This document shows, piece by piece, positions 27,238 through 35,075 of a stretch of 64,000 nucleotides of DNA. A model generated the notes under the pieces. It ran no database searches and was not told where the DNA came from. It saw nothing but the letters and a program-made list of their open reading frames with translations. Position 1 is the first letter of the stretch. Every line of letters starts with the position of its first letter. Made by a program: the position numbers and the translations under genes. Source of the DNA: an uncultured Bacteroidia bacterium (GTDB lineage: Bacteria; Bacteroidota; Bacteroidia; Bacteroidales; F082). The DNA is taken from positions 62,001 through 126,000 of the forward strand of contig CACZZO010000006.1 of the NCBI GenBank assembly GCA_902785755.1, in the 5' to 3' direction.

Positions 27238-27266
27238 GAAAATTTGGAGTTGGATTCCAAATTTTC
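27238..27266 (+). promoter_or_regulatory. Perfect 11-bp inverted repeat at the transcription start of the second ATPase
   Basis: GAAAATTTGGA (27238-27248) and TCCAAATTTTC (27256-27266) around a 7-nt loop. It begins 3 nt after the -7 element. It could act as an operator in DNA or as a 5' hairpin in the mRNA. Confidence 0.7.
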
Positions 27267-27285
27267 ATAAAACAAATAAAATGGT

Positions 27286-28440
27286 ATGATACACAGAGAT
27301 TTAAGTGCGGAGTTTTTAAGACTGTCTAAGTTGTTCCCTGTAGTAACGCTCGTTGGTCCACGTCAATCAGGCAAGACAACGCTATGCAAAATGCTGTTCC
27401 CGGATTATCTCTATGTCAACCTTGAGGATGTCCGCAATCGCGAAAGGATGGCTGAAGATGCGTATGATTTTTTCTTGCGTCAGGAGCAGAACATCATTTT
27501 GGACGAGGTTCACAATATGCCCGAATTGTTTTCCACCATTCAGGTTTTTGTGGATGAGCATCCCGAGCGGCGTTTCATCCTAACGGGAAGCAGCAATTTC
27601 GCCTTGTTGGAAAAGATAACGCAGTCTATGGCGGGTAGAACTGCCATCTTGACCTTGCTGCCTCTTTCTGTGCATGAACTAAATGATTTTAAAGTAGATA
27701 CCGATATGCTGATGTTCAATGGCGGCTATCCCGCAGTTTGGAGCACCCAACGAACTCCCACTGATGTTTGCCGTCATTACTACAACACCTATATTGAGCG
27801 TGATGTCAGGAAAATTGTCAATATCAACGAAATGACACAGTTTCAGCATTTTATGAGATTGTGTGCTGCTCGTGTCGGCTGCGAGTTCAATGCCTCCGAA
27901 CTTTCCAACGAAATCGGCATTTCCGTTAAAACCGCCCAGCATTGGCTCACCGTTTTGACGGCTTCATTCATTGTGGCAATGCTACCGCCGTATTTTCGGA
28001 ACATTGGAAAACGCATCGTGAAACGCCACAAACTATACTTTTTTGATACGGGTTTGGTGTGTTTCCTTTTAGGTATCGAGAACAAGAAACAACTTGAAAA
28101 TCATCCTCTTCGAGGGAGTGTTTTTGAAAATATGGTTGTGGCCGAATTTATGAAAAGCCGATACAATGTGGGTAAGGAGCCCAATGTGTATTTCTATCGC
28201 GACAGCCAGCAGAAGGAAGTTGACATTGTACAGGAGCGCGGATTTGATTGCTTGTATGCCTTTGAGGTCAAATCGGCAAGAAGTTATCATTCAGATTTTT
28301 CCAAGAATTTGGACTATTTCAGGAATGTTTTCAAGGACTCGGTCAAGTCGACGCAAGTCTTATACGATGGCGAGTTTGAATTGGATACACCAAACAATGG
28401 CTGTCTCAATTTCAAGAATGTAAGGGCGTATACCGAATGA
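27286..28440 (+). CDS. AAA+ ATPase with DUF4143 C-terminal domain (second copy)
   Basis: 384 residues, the classic AAA_14-DUF4143 layout. Walker A is VGPRQSGKTTL (about 23-33), Walker B is NIILDEVHNM (about 69-78), sensor RRFILTGSSNF, and then PLSVHELNDF. The DUF4143 half has MFNGGYPAVW, NEIGISVKTAQHWLTVLTAS (a winged-helix-like segment), YFFDTGLVCFLLGI and the nuclease-like KEVDIVQERG...AFEVKSAR. The two ATPases of this pair are from different subfamilies, not recent duplicates. It is bordered by a perfect palindrome upstream and a 52-bp repeat pair downstream. Function unknown. Confidence 0.92.
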   Translation: MIHRDLSAEFLRLSKLFPVVTLVGPRQSGKTTLCKMLFPDYLYVNLEDVRNRERMAEDAYDFFLRQEQNIILDEVHNMPELFSTIQVFVDEHPERRFILTGSSNFALLEKITQSMAGRTAILTLLPLSVHELNDFKVDTDMLMFNGGYPAVWSTQRTPTDVCRHYYNTYIERDVRKIVNINEMTQFQHFMRLCAARVGCEFNASELSNEIGISVKTAQHWLTVLTASFIVAMLPPYFRNIGKRIVKRHKLYFFDTGLVCFLLGIENKKQLENHPLRGSVFENMVVAEFMKSRYNVGKEPNVYFYRDSQQKEVDIVQERGFDCLYAFEVKSARSYHSDFSKNLDYFRNVFKDSVKSTQVLYDGEFELDTPNNGCLNFKNVRAYTE

Positions 28441-28451
28441 GTATTTTATAA

Positions 28452-28553
28452 GTTTTTGTCCAAAAGCAGGTCAAAAAACCAAGATTTGGACAAAACTTGC
28501 TCGGTTTTTGTCCAAATGTGGGTAAAAAAGTATGGATTTGGACAAAACTTGCT
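28452..28553. repeat. Two 52-bp direct repeats with internal dyads
   Basis: Units at 28452-28503 and 28504-28553. Each opens GTTTTTGTCCAAA and closes TTTGGACAAAACTTGCT, so each is a palindrome with arms TTTTGTCCAAA/TTTGGACAAAA about 16 bp apart. The array lies in the gap between the second ATPase and the transglutaminase gene. An open frame over it is a by-product of the repeat. Confidence 0.85.
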
Positions 28554-28564
28554 TTTCAATCACT

Positions 28565-31135
28565 TCATTGTTGCATTTTCGCCATCACTTTCAGCATCTG
28601 TTCGCCCAAGCCGATGGTGTAGCCTTGCTTCACGAAAACCACTTCGCTGTTGGCGTTGGCAATGATGAAGATGGGACGGCTGTCGTTGTTCAGATTCAGG
28701 CTTTCGACGAGGTCGTCGCGGATGGTGCCGTCGTCTAAGCCGTAGATGATGCCGTCAGGCAACTCACTGAAACTCTTCAACTTGAACTTGTCGTAGTCGG
28801 CTTTGTCGCTGAAGATGAAGATGAGCGGCAAGTTGCTGGCTTCAAATTCTTTGCGGAAGGCAGCGATGTCTTGTATGGCGTGGGTGGTCGGCTCGCTGCC
28901 TTGGTCTAAAAGGCCGAGGATGTAGTAACTGTCCTTGATGAGTTGTTTCGGGTTGTATTCCTCGTCCGTTTCAGGGTCGGTGAAGCGGTTGTTGGAGTAA
29001 AAACTCCCGATGACGCTCAAATCAGCATTCGGCTCGCGCAAAATGAGGTTCACCTTGGTTGTCTCGTCCGCCTTGATGGTGAAGAACTCGCTGTGGGTCA
29101 GGGCTGTACCGTCGTCCAAGCGGGTGCCTGCCGTGAGGATGTAATAGCCTTCGTCCAAAGGCGTGGGACGCTCGAAGGTGGAGAGCGTCATGCCGTCGTC
29201 AATGCCGGGATCTTTGGCATCGTAGGCCAAGAGGCGGAAACTCTTGCCGTCAAACTTCTTGATGCTGAAGTGCGTGTAGTATTTCGGGTCGGCGACGGAT
29301 GCGATGGGGCGGTATTGGATGTCCAAATAACCGATAGCTGTTTTGGCGGGTTCGGCAGCCTCGAAATCGACGTTATTCCATTGTTTGTCAAAGTATTGCA
29401 TGTTGCCGTTCACGGGGTTGATCTGTGCCGCGATGCCCAAACTCCGCGCCATGCTGACGAAGAAGATGTTGCGCGAATGGCGGTCGGCCTTGCGGGCTTT
29501 CAGCACGCCCAAAGGCGAGATGGGATAACGCTGCGGATTCAGGTTGTCGCCGGTTTGGATGTTTTTCTTCACCCAATCGACCAACAGTGCGGGGGAGTCG
29601 TGAAATTGTTGCCTTTCCGTTTCGGGGAAAAACTCGGTGAGGGTTTTGCGGTAAGGTACGAGCATTTCGTTGCTCACACGCGGACTGAGGATGTATTGCG
29701 CGTAAAGGTCGGGCGGCATGGAGATAATCGAAGAAGTGAGGTCGGGTGTGTTGTCGAAATGGTCTTTCAGCACTTCGAGGCTAATGTCGCGTAAGTCCTT
29801 GTCGGAGATGTTTTTAAGCAGTTCCACCGCCTTGATTTCCTGATTCTTGCTTTGGGCGTACTTCACGAAGTCGGCAATGGTTTGGTAGTTGCCCCAAGTC
29901 TTTTCGTAGATGCGGCACAGGGTTTTGTTGCCCGTGTTCATAATCAGTTCTTGCTGGGCTTTCTTGCATTCGGCGATGTAGGCGTTGCGCAACGAGTCCT
30001 CGTAGACGAAACGGCGGTCGTTCTCGGCACGCATTTCAGCCGTCACTTCAGGCAAGACGCAGGTCGAGGCGGGCGGCACCATGTCAAACTCAAAACTGTC
30101 CATCGTGCCTTCCTCGTGGTCGAGGGTGATGGTAACATTCTCATTTTCACCCGATTTGAAGACTTGGTAGCCAAACTTACCGTCTTTGGCAGCGTAGGCC
30201 ATCATGCAGCCCATGCCAGCGGTGAGCCAAGTCTGCCCGTTTTCGTCAGTCGTCTTGGTGACCACGGTGCAAAACTCGGCATAGTTGTAAATCTTGAACT
30301 CCACAGGCAAATTGGCTTGCGGCGCTCCGTTCTCGTCCACGACGGTGAAAGTCGTCTTGGCGGTCTTGCCATAATTATCCACCACGTTGATTTCCGTGTA
30401 GTTGTCGCCGCGACTGATGACTTCCTCCGGACCATCATAATCGCCGAAGACGCGGGTATGTAACAATAAGGTGCGCGAAGCCGGTTCGTTGAACCAACCC
30501 AAGTCGAGCACAGGCTCAGGCTCGCAGGCGCCGAGGAAATGCCATTGGCCATTGACGTAAGCCTCCACCCAAGCGTGGTTGTCGTCGCAATGTGCCCAGC
30601 GTGGGGTATAGACTTGTCTCGCCGGGATGCCCACGGTGCGCAAGGCCGTCACCAACAGCGTCGATTCCTCACCGCAGCGGCCCCACGAGGTCTTGATGGT
30701 GGCCATCGGGGCGGAGGTGCGGCTGTCGGAGCCTTTGTAGTTCACGTGTTCGTGGCACCAATGGTTCACTTCGAGAACGGCATCATACAGCGAAAGGTCT
30801 TTCACGCGGCCTTTCAGTTCCTCGTAATAGGTGCTGCGGAAGGCATCCAAATTCTCATTGTTGACGCGCACAGGCACCACGAAATGCTTGAACTCGCGCT
30901 CGGGGATGCTGGCACCCCAAGGCATTTCCGCTTTGGCGCGGAAGGCATAGTTTATGCACTCGCGGTAATAGTCTTCGGTATAGTCCACGCTGTCGCCGAG
31001 GGGCATGTAAGCGTAGAGGAATTCGAGGGCTTCTTTTTCAGTGAATTGCTTGTTTTGTTTTGTTTCTCCAGTTCCCTTGCAGGCAGAAAACAGCAGGGCG
31101 GAGAAAGCGACAATAATCAATAAGGTGTTGCGCAT
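28565..31135 (-). CDS. Transglutaminase-fold lipoprotein
   Basis: 856 residues; lipoprotein signal with lipobox FSAC (Cys19). A transglutaminase-like (papain-fold) domain lies at about 110-215 with Cys154 in SWGRCGEESTLLV and His187 in CDDNHAWVEAYV, and the third acidic residue near GACEPEP (about 203-209). Immunoglobulin-like domains follow (270-330). The C-terminal half is a mix of helical and thioredoxin-like segments (about 740-850). Such proteins are probable periplasmic or surface peptidases or cross-linkers; the substrate is unknown. Its own promoter is at 31158-31165. Confidence 0.82.
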   Translation of the reverse strand: MRNTLLIIVAFSALLFSACKGTGETKQNKQFTEKEALEFLYAYMPLGDSVDYTEDYYRECINYAFRAKAEMPWGASIPEREFKHFVVPVRVNNENLDAFRSTYYEELKGRVKDLSLYDAVLEVNHWCHEHVNYKGSDSRTSAPMATIKTSWGRCGEESTLLVTALRTVGIPARQVYTPRWAHCDDNHAWVEAYVNGQWHFLGACEPEPVLDLGWFNEPASRTLLLHTRVFGDYDGPEEVISRGDNYTEINVVDNYGKTAKTTFTVVDENGAPQANLPVEFKIYNYAEFCTVVTKTTDENGQTWLTAGMGCMMAYAAKDGKFGYQVFKSGENENVTITLDHEEGTMDSFEFDMVPPASTCVLPEVTAEMRAENDRRFVYEDSLRNAYIAECKKAQQELIMNTGNKTLCRIYEKTWGNYQTIADFVKYAQSKNQEIKAVELLKNISDKDLRDISLEVLKDHFDNTPDLTSSIISMPPDLYAQYILSPRVSNEMLVPYRKTLTEFFPETERQQFHDSPALLVDWVKKNIQTGDNLNPQRYPISPLGVLKARKADRHSRNIFFVSMARSLGIAAQINPVNGNMQYFDKQWNNVDFEAAEPAKTAIGYLDIQYRPIASVADPKYYTHFSIKKFDGKSFRLLAYDAKDPGIDDGMTLSTFERPTPLDEGYYILTAGTRLDDGTALTHSEFFTIKADETTKVNLILREPNADLSVIGSFYSNNRFTDPETDEEYNPKQLIKDSYYILGLLDQGSEPTTHAIQDIAAFRKEFEASNLPLIFIFSDKADYDKFKLKSFSELPDGIIYGLDDGTIRDDLVESLNLNNDSRPIFIIANANSEVVFVKQGYTIGLGEQMLKVMAKMQQ

Positions 31136-31157
31136 GATAGTAAGAGTTTTGTTTCTG

Positions 31158-31165
31158 CAAAATTA
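31158..31165 (-). promoter_or_regulatory. -7 element (TAATTTTG) of the transglutaminase-fold gene
   Basis: Minus-strand TAATTTTG 22 nt before the ATG. Confidence 0.6.
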
Positions 31166-31272
31166 GAAAAATTTCGACATTCAGCTTGCATGTTCCTACT
31201 ACTTTTTGTCTCGCAAAATGGCTTTTGGAAAAGTTTTATCGCTTGATTTGCGCCAATTTGCTTACAAATCCC

Positions 31273-31280
31273 TACCTTTG
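31273..31280 (+). promoter_or_regulatory. -7 element (TACCTTTG) of der
   Basis: TACCTTTG 27 nt before the chosen der ATG; it supports that start over the longer upstream frame. Confidence 0.65.
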
Positions 31281-31307
31281 CAGCCCAAAACTAATACCAT
31301 CAAAGAC

Positions 31308-32615
31308 ATGTCAAACATTGTAGCAATTGTGGGAAGACCCAATGTGGGAAAATCGACGCTGTTCAACCGTCTGCTGAAGCAGCGCATGGCCATCGTGGAG
31401 GAAACGAGCGGCGTGACGCGCGACCGGCACTACGGCAAGAGCGACTGGAATGGAAAGGAATTCACCGTCATCGACACCGGCGGCTATGTGGTGGGGTCGG
31501 ACGACATCTTTGAAGAAGAGATCCGCAAGCAGGTTGACTTGGCCATCGAAGAAGCCGACGTCATCATCTTTTTGGTGGATGGTCGCGACGGACTTCACAT
31601 CTTGGACGAGGAAGTCGCACAGATTCTGCGCCTGCAAAAGAAACCTGTTTTGTTGGCTGTCAACAAGATAGACGAACCTAACAAGGAAAACCTGATTGGC
31701 GAATTCTATAGTTTGGGCTTGGACGAGCCTTGGCCGATTTCCGCCATGACGGGAACGGGTACAGGCGAACTATTGGACAAAATCTGCGAACTTTTGCCCT
31801 CCAACACCACCGATTTCAACACCGACCTGCCACGTTTTACCGTGGTAGGTAGGCCCAATGTCGGAAAATCGTCATTGATTAACGCCTTCCTCGGCACGGA
31901 CCGCCACATCGTGACCGACATTGCCGGCACAACCCGCGATGCCAACTACACGCGCTACAATGCCTTCGGTATGGAATTCATGCTCGTTGACACGGCAGGC
32001 TTGCGCAAAAAGAGCAAGGTGGAAGAGGACATCGAGTTCTACTCCGTGCTGCGTTCCATCCGCGCCATTGAGGACTGCGACGTGGCCATTCTTATGCTTG
32101 ATGCCACACAAGGTTTCGAGGCCCAAGACATGAACATCCTGCGCCTCATCGAGCGCAACAAAAAAGGTTTGGTTATGGTCGTCAACAAGTGGGATTTGGT
32201 CGAAAAGGATTCCAACACGCACAAGGCATACGAGGAACTGATTCGTTCACGCACCGCACCTTTCACCGACTATCCCATCATCTTCACCTCGGCCATCAAC
32301 AAGCAACGTATATATAAGGTGCTGGAGACCGCCCATAAGGTCTACGAAAACCGCGAGCGTCGCGTGCCCGTGCGCGAGTTGAACGACAAGATGCAGGAAA
32401 TCATCAATTCCGTGCCATTGCCTACTGCTTCGCGCGGACGTTTCCTAAAGATCAAGTACATCACCCAACTAAAGAGTATCGCTCCGCAGTTCATCTTCTT
32501 CTGCAACCTACCAAAGGACGTAAAGGACAACTATAAGCGCTTCTTGGAGAACAAGATACGCGAGACTTGGGACTTCAACGGGGTGCCGATTCAGTTGATA
32601 TTCAAAGAGAAATAG
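31308..32615 (+). CDS. der: Ribosome assembly GTPase Der (EngA)
   Basis: 435 residues with two tandem GTPase domains: [14 protein letters not shown] near residue 10 and [14 protein letters not shown] near 183, each with DTxG and NKxD motifs (NKID, NKWD). A KH-like C-terminal domain follows. It is required for 50S subunit maturation. The start at 31308 gives the standard N-terminus [10 protein letters not shown]; a longer frame from 31206 precedes the promoter and is rejected. Followed by a palindromic element and an S4-domain gene. Confidence 0.98.
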   Translation: MSNIVAIVGRPNVGKSTLFNRLLKQRMAIVEETSGVTRDRHYGKSDWNGKEFTVIDTGGYVVGSDDIFEEEIRKQVDLAIEEADVIIFLVDGRDGLHILDEEVAQILRLQKKPVLLAVNKIDEPNKENLIGEFYSLGLDEPWPISAMTGTGTGELLDKICELLPSNTTDFNTDLPRFTVVGRPNVGKSSLINAFLGTDRHIVTDIAGTTRDANYTRYNAFGMEFMLVDTAGLRKKSKVEEDIEFYSVLRSIRAIEDCDVAILMLDATQGFEAQDMNILRLIERNKKGLVMVVNKWDLVEKDSNTHKAYEELIRSRTAPFTDYPIIFTSAINKQRIYKVLETAHKVYENRERRVPVRELNDKMQEIINSVPLPTASRGRFLKIKYITQLKSIAPQFIFFCNLPKDVKDNYKRFLENKIRETWDFNGVPIQLIFKEK

Positions 32616-32622
32616 TATTATT

Positions 32623-32741
32623 GGATTGGCCTGCGGCCAAGAAATCTATCAAAAATCGGAATTAAAATTTTCCGAAATATAACTATATGATTTTCAATAG
32701 ATTTTTGAATTGATTTTTCAAGATTTCTTGCGAAGCAATCC
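32623..32741. repeat. 119-bp palindromic element between der and the S4-domain gene
   Basis: Left arm GGATTG...CAAGAAATCT (32623-32647) is inverted on the right as AGATTTCTTG...CAATCC (32721-32741). Inner parts also pair (CAAAAATC with GATTTTT) and a small hairpin TCGGAA/TTCCGA sits in the centre. It is AT-rich compared with its neighbours. It may be a MITE-like insertion or a read-through control hairpin. Confidence 0.7.
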
Positions 32742-32755
32742 CAAAAAACAACAAA

Positions 32756-33145
32756 ATGACCGAAGAAGAAAATATCGTCCGAATAGACAAATGGCTGTGG
32801 GCGGCGCGTCTGTTCAAGACGCGCTCGCTGGCTGCCGATGCCATTAAGGGCGGCAAGGTGAAAATTGACGACAATCCCGTGAAGCCTTCGCGCGAAGTGA
32901 AGGTCGGCGATGTCATTCAAGTGCAGATTGAGCAGTTGCACAAGGTGGTAGAGGTGAAAACGGTCATCAAGAACCGCGTTTCAGCCAAGCAAGTGCCTGA
33001 AGTCTATAACGACCTCACTCCCAAGGAGGAATACGAGCGCATCGAGTTCATGCGTGCCTACAAAGCCGAGTGGCGCGACCGTGGTGCAGGCCGCCCGACC
33101 AAGAAGGAACGAAGGATGATTGAAAAGCTGAAGGACGAAATGTGA
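32756..33145 (+). CDS. S4-domain RNA-binding protein, Hsp15/HslR-like
   Basis: 129 residues. The S4 domain is at about 8-70 (VRIDKWLWAARLFKTRSLAA, IKGGKVKIDDNPVKPSREVK), followed by a basic tail. This is the Hsp15 pattern; E. coli Hsp15 recycles 50S subunits that still carry nascent chains. Located downstream of der, which also acts on the 50S subunit; they may share transcripts across the palindromic element. Confidence 0.88.
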   Translation: MTEEENIVRIDKWLWAARLFKTRSLAADAIKGGKVKIDDNPVKPSREVKVGDVIQVQIEQLHKVVEVKTVIKNRVSAKQVPEVYNDLTPKEEYERIEFMRAYKAEWRDRGAGRPTKKERRMIEKLKDEM

Positions 33146-33152
33146 TAACCTA

Positions 33153-33183
33153 TTGCGCATAATAAAGAAAACTTCTATTTTTG
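33153..33183 (+). promoter_or_regulatory. Complete promoter (-33 TTG, -7 TATTTTTG) of the toxin-antitoxin pair
   Basis: TTG at 33153-33155, a 20-bp spacer, TATTTTTG at 33176-33183. The start codon is 31 nt downstream. Confidence 0.7.
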
Positions 33184-33214
33184 CCACAGAATAAACACAA
33201 AAACGATTGAGACG

Positions 33215-33655
33215 ATGGAACAACAGGCAGACATCCGTTGGTTGCAACGCTATTCCAACTTTCACAAGGCTTGTCAAAGACTCGTCGAAGTGACCGAAAG
33301 TGGCACAACGATTGACGACTTGTCAGAATTGGAACAAGAAGGTCTCGTACAACGTTTTGAGTACACCTTTGAATTGTCGTGGAAAGTCATGCAGGACCTG
33401 CTTATCTACAAAGGATACGAATTCATGTTGGGACCCAACGGCACTTTAAAAATGGCTTTCGAGGATGGCCTCATTTCCGACCATGACGGATGGCGGCAAA
33501 TGGCAAAATCGCGCAACATGTTGAGTCATGTATACGACGAGGAAGAAGCCGATGCCATTGTCAGACTCATTTTCAGCCGTTACGCTCCTTTGTTGAAATT
33601 GTTGGACGAGAAATTGGAGCAACTATCACAAAACAAAGACTATCAGCAATCATGA
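33215..33655 (+). CDS. HepT-like HEPN-family toxin (nucleotidyltransferase substrate-binding family, HI0074-like)
   Basis: 146 residues, all-helical. The motif R100-x4-H105-x-Y107 (SRNMLSHVYDE) is the RX4HXY signature of HepT toxins: Arg and His are the RNase site and Tyr is the residue AMPylated by the partner in characterised systems. An older family name is nucleotidyltransferase substrate-binding protein. The stop overlaps the start of the MNT-type gene by 4 bp, giving the two-gene order toxin-antitoxin. A full promoter precedes it. Activity has not been shown here. Confidence 0.85.
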   Translation: MEQQADIRWLQRYSNFHKACQRLVEVTESGTTIDDLSELEQEGLVQRFEYTFELSWKVMQDLLIYKGYEFMLGPNGTLKMAFEDGLISDHDGWRQMAKSRNMLSHVYDEEEADAIVRLIFSRYAPLLKLLDEKLEQLSQNKDYQQS

Positions 33656-33954
33656 AATTCGGACTAAGCGATTCCGTCATCAGCGAACTGCAAGCGGTGT
33701 TTCGCCGTCATCCCAACATCGAAAAGGTGTTGATTTTCGGCAGTCGCTCCAAAGGCAACTACCGCGAAGGCTCAGACATTGACTTGGCCGCGTTGGGCAA
33801 AGGGTTAGACTACAACCAACTGCTCCAAATCCTGACCGAAATCGACGACTTGGAGTTGCTTTATTCAGTTGATTTGCTTGACTATTACAAGACCATCAAC
33901 ACCCCCATCGGCGACCATATTGACCGTGTGGGGCAGGTGTTTTATCAAGCGTAA
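33652..33954 (+). CDS. MntA-like minimal nucleotidyltransferase antitoxin
   Basis: 100 residues. Motif GS(30-31)-x10-D42-I-D44 (FGSRSKGNYREGSDIDLA) is the exact GSX10DXD signature of minimal nucleotidyltransferases. In HepT/MntA modules this enzyme adds AMP to the toxin tyrosine and silences it. Start at 33652 overlaps the toxin stop as ATGA, so translation is coupled. It is convergent with the DUF262-HNH gene, 20 bp away. Confidence 0.88.
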   Translation: MKFGLSDSVISELQAVFRRHPNIEKVLIFGSRSKGNYREGSDIDLAALGKGLDYNQLLQILTEIDDLELLYSVDLLDYYKTINTPIGDHIDRVGQVFYQA

Positions 33955-33974
33955 GAAATCACCCGTCTTTTGCT

Positions 33975-35075
33975 TTATTTCCCGCTCTTCCGCCTGTTGC
34001 AGTCGCGGCAGAGCATCTGGCAGTTTGCGGCCACCGTGTGACCTCCATCACACCATGGCTTGATGTGGTCGGCTTCCATCTGCTCGATTTCGAAATGATT
34101 GCCACAAATAGCGCAGATGCCGTTCTGCCTTTCGTACACCTCGCGTTTCATATTGTTGTCGAAGGCGCGGATGTCCAAATGACGCTCGTCGCCATCCATC
34201 ACATACCAATAGATGCCGCTTTTGTTCTTCAAATCGCTGTCTTTCATCAATTCGCGCACACGCGCTCGCAACTCGCTCTCCTTATAGGGGTCGTCGCGGT
34301 GCTTGTTGTACATCTCGCCCCATTGCACACCCTTCATCTCCTTGCGTTTCTCCGTGAAGTGCATCTGCACCCATCGGATGACATTCTGGTAATACTGCCA
34401 CAACTCGTCGCAATCCTCGTCGTAGCGGTGCTGTATCATATATTCCTTGATGTTGCCCTTCGAAATCCATTTCAGCACCGTTTCCAAATAGGCCTGACGG
34501 ATGGGCTTGCCGTCCATATAGTCACTTCCGAGTTGATAAGCCACGCAACCTGTTTTGCTGAAGCGTCGTTTGGCCTGCGTAATCCACGGTCCGTTGTAAA
34601 TCGCGTTGAGCATTTCTTGGTCGGTGAGGCGTTCACCAGCAATGTTGATGATTTGGAACCAGTCAATCTGTTCGTCCTCAGTGCCTTCGCAAATGTAAAC
34701 CTGCAAGGGATAGTCGAGGATGCGCTTCTTGCCTTCGGCGGAAAGTCCGTCGAAATTGGTCAGCATACCGTCAAAAGTCATCAGATACTCGCCCCAAACG
34801 AATTGGCAAATGCTGATGGTGCGTTGTTGTCCGTCCAAAAGCTCAAAATGGTCGTCGCCCGCCTTCACCCAATACATCACATTGAGCGGGAAGCCTTTCC
34901 AAACGGTGTCCATCACGGCGTTGCGTTTCTTCGCGTCGTAAACAAACTCGCGCTGGTACTTGGGGCGAATGTTGAGCCGACCGCCGTAGCCGACGATGCC
35001 TTCTTCGGTCGCGCTGTTGTCGGCGTAGCCTTCCACCAACTCGCCGATGGTTACTTGTGTCAAATCTATTCTCAT
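33975..35075 (-). CDS. DUF262 (GmrSD-N-like) protein with C-terminal HNH nuclease
   Basis: 366 residues from the ATG at 35075. That start is chosen because it overlaps the methyltransferase stop (ATGA); the frame extends 19 codons further upstream. The DUF262 half has the ParB-like FELLDGQQRTISICQFV. The HNH half has CAICGNHFEIEQ, EADHIKPWCDGG and CQMLCRDCNRRKS, i.e. two CxxC zinc pairs with the D-H catalytic core. DUF262 domains in GmrSD and BrxU-type enzymes use NTP to gate cleavage of modified DNA. Paired with an adenine methyltransferase, it is probably the nuclease of a restriction system. A 51-bp second copy of its 3' end sits at 27080-27130. Confidence 0.87.
   Translation of the reverse strand: MRIDLTQVTIGELVEGYADNSATEEGIVGYGGRLNIRPKYQREFVYDAKKRNAVMDTVWKGFPLNVMYWVKAGDDHFELLDGQQRTISICQFVWGEYLMTFDGMLTNFDGLSAEGKKRILDYPLQVYICEGTEDEQIDWFQIINIAGERLTDQEMLNAIYNGPWITQAKRRFSKTGCVAYQLGSDYMDGKPIRQAYLETVLKWISKGNIKEYMIQHRYDEDCDELWQYYQNVIRWVQMHFTEKRKEMKGVQWGEMYNKHRDDPYKESELRARVRELMKDSDLKNKSGIYWYVMDGDERHLDIRAFDNNMKREVYERQNGICAICGNHFEIEQMEADHIKPWCDGGHTVAANCQMLCRDCNRRKSGK

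Noticed and set aside
28456..28665. 69-codon frame after the second ATPase
   Set aside because: It simply translates the 52-bp repeats and then runs antisense into the transglutaminase gene.
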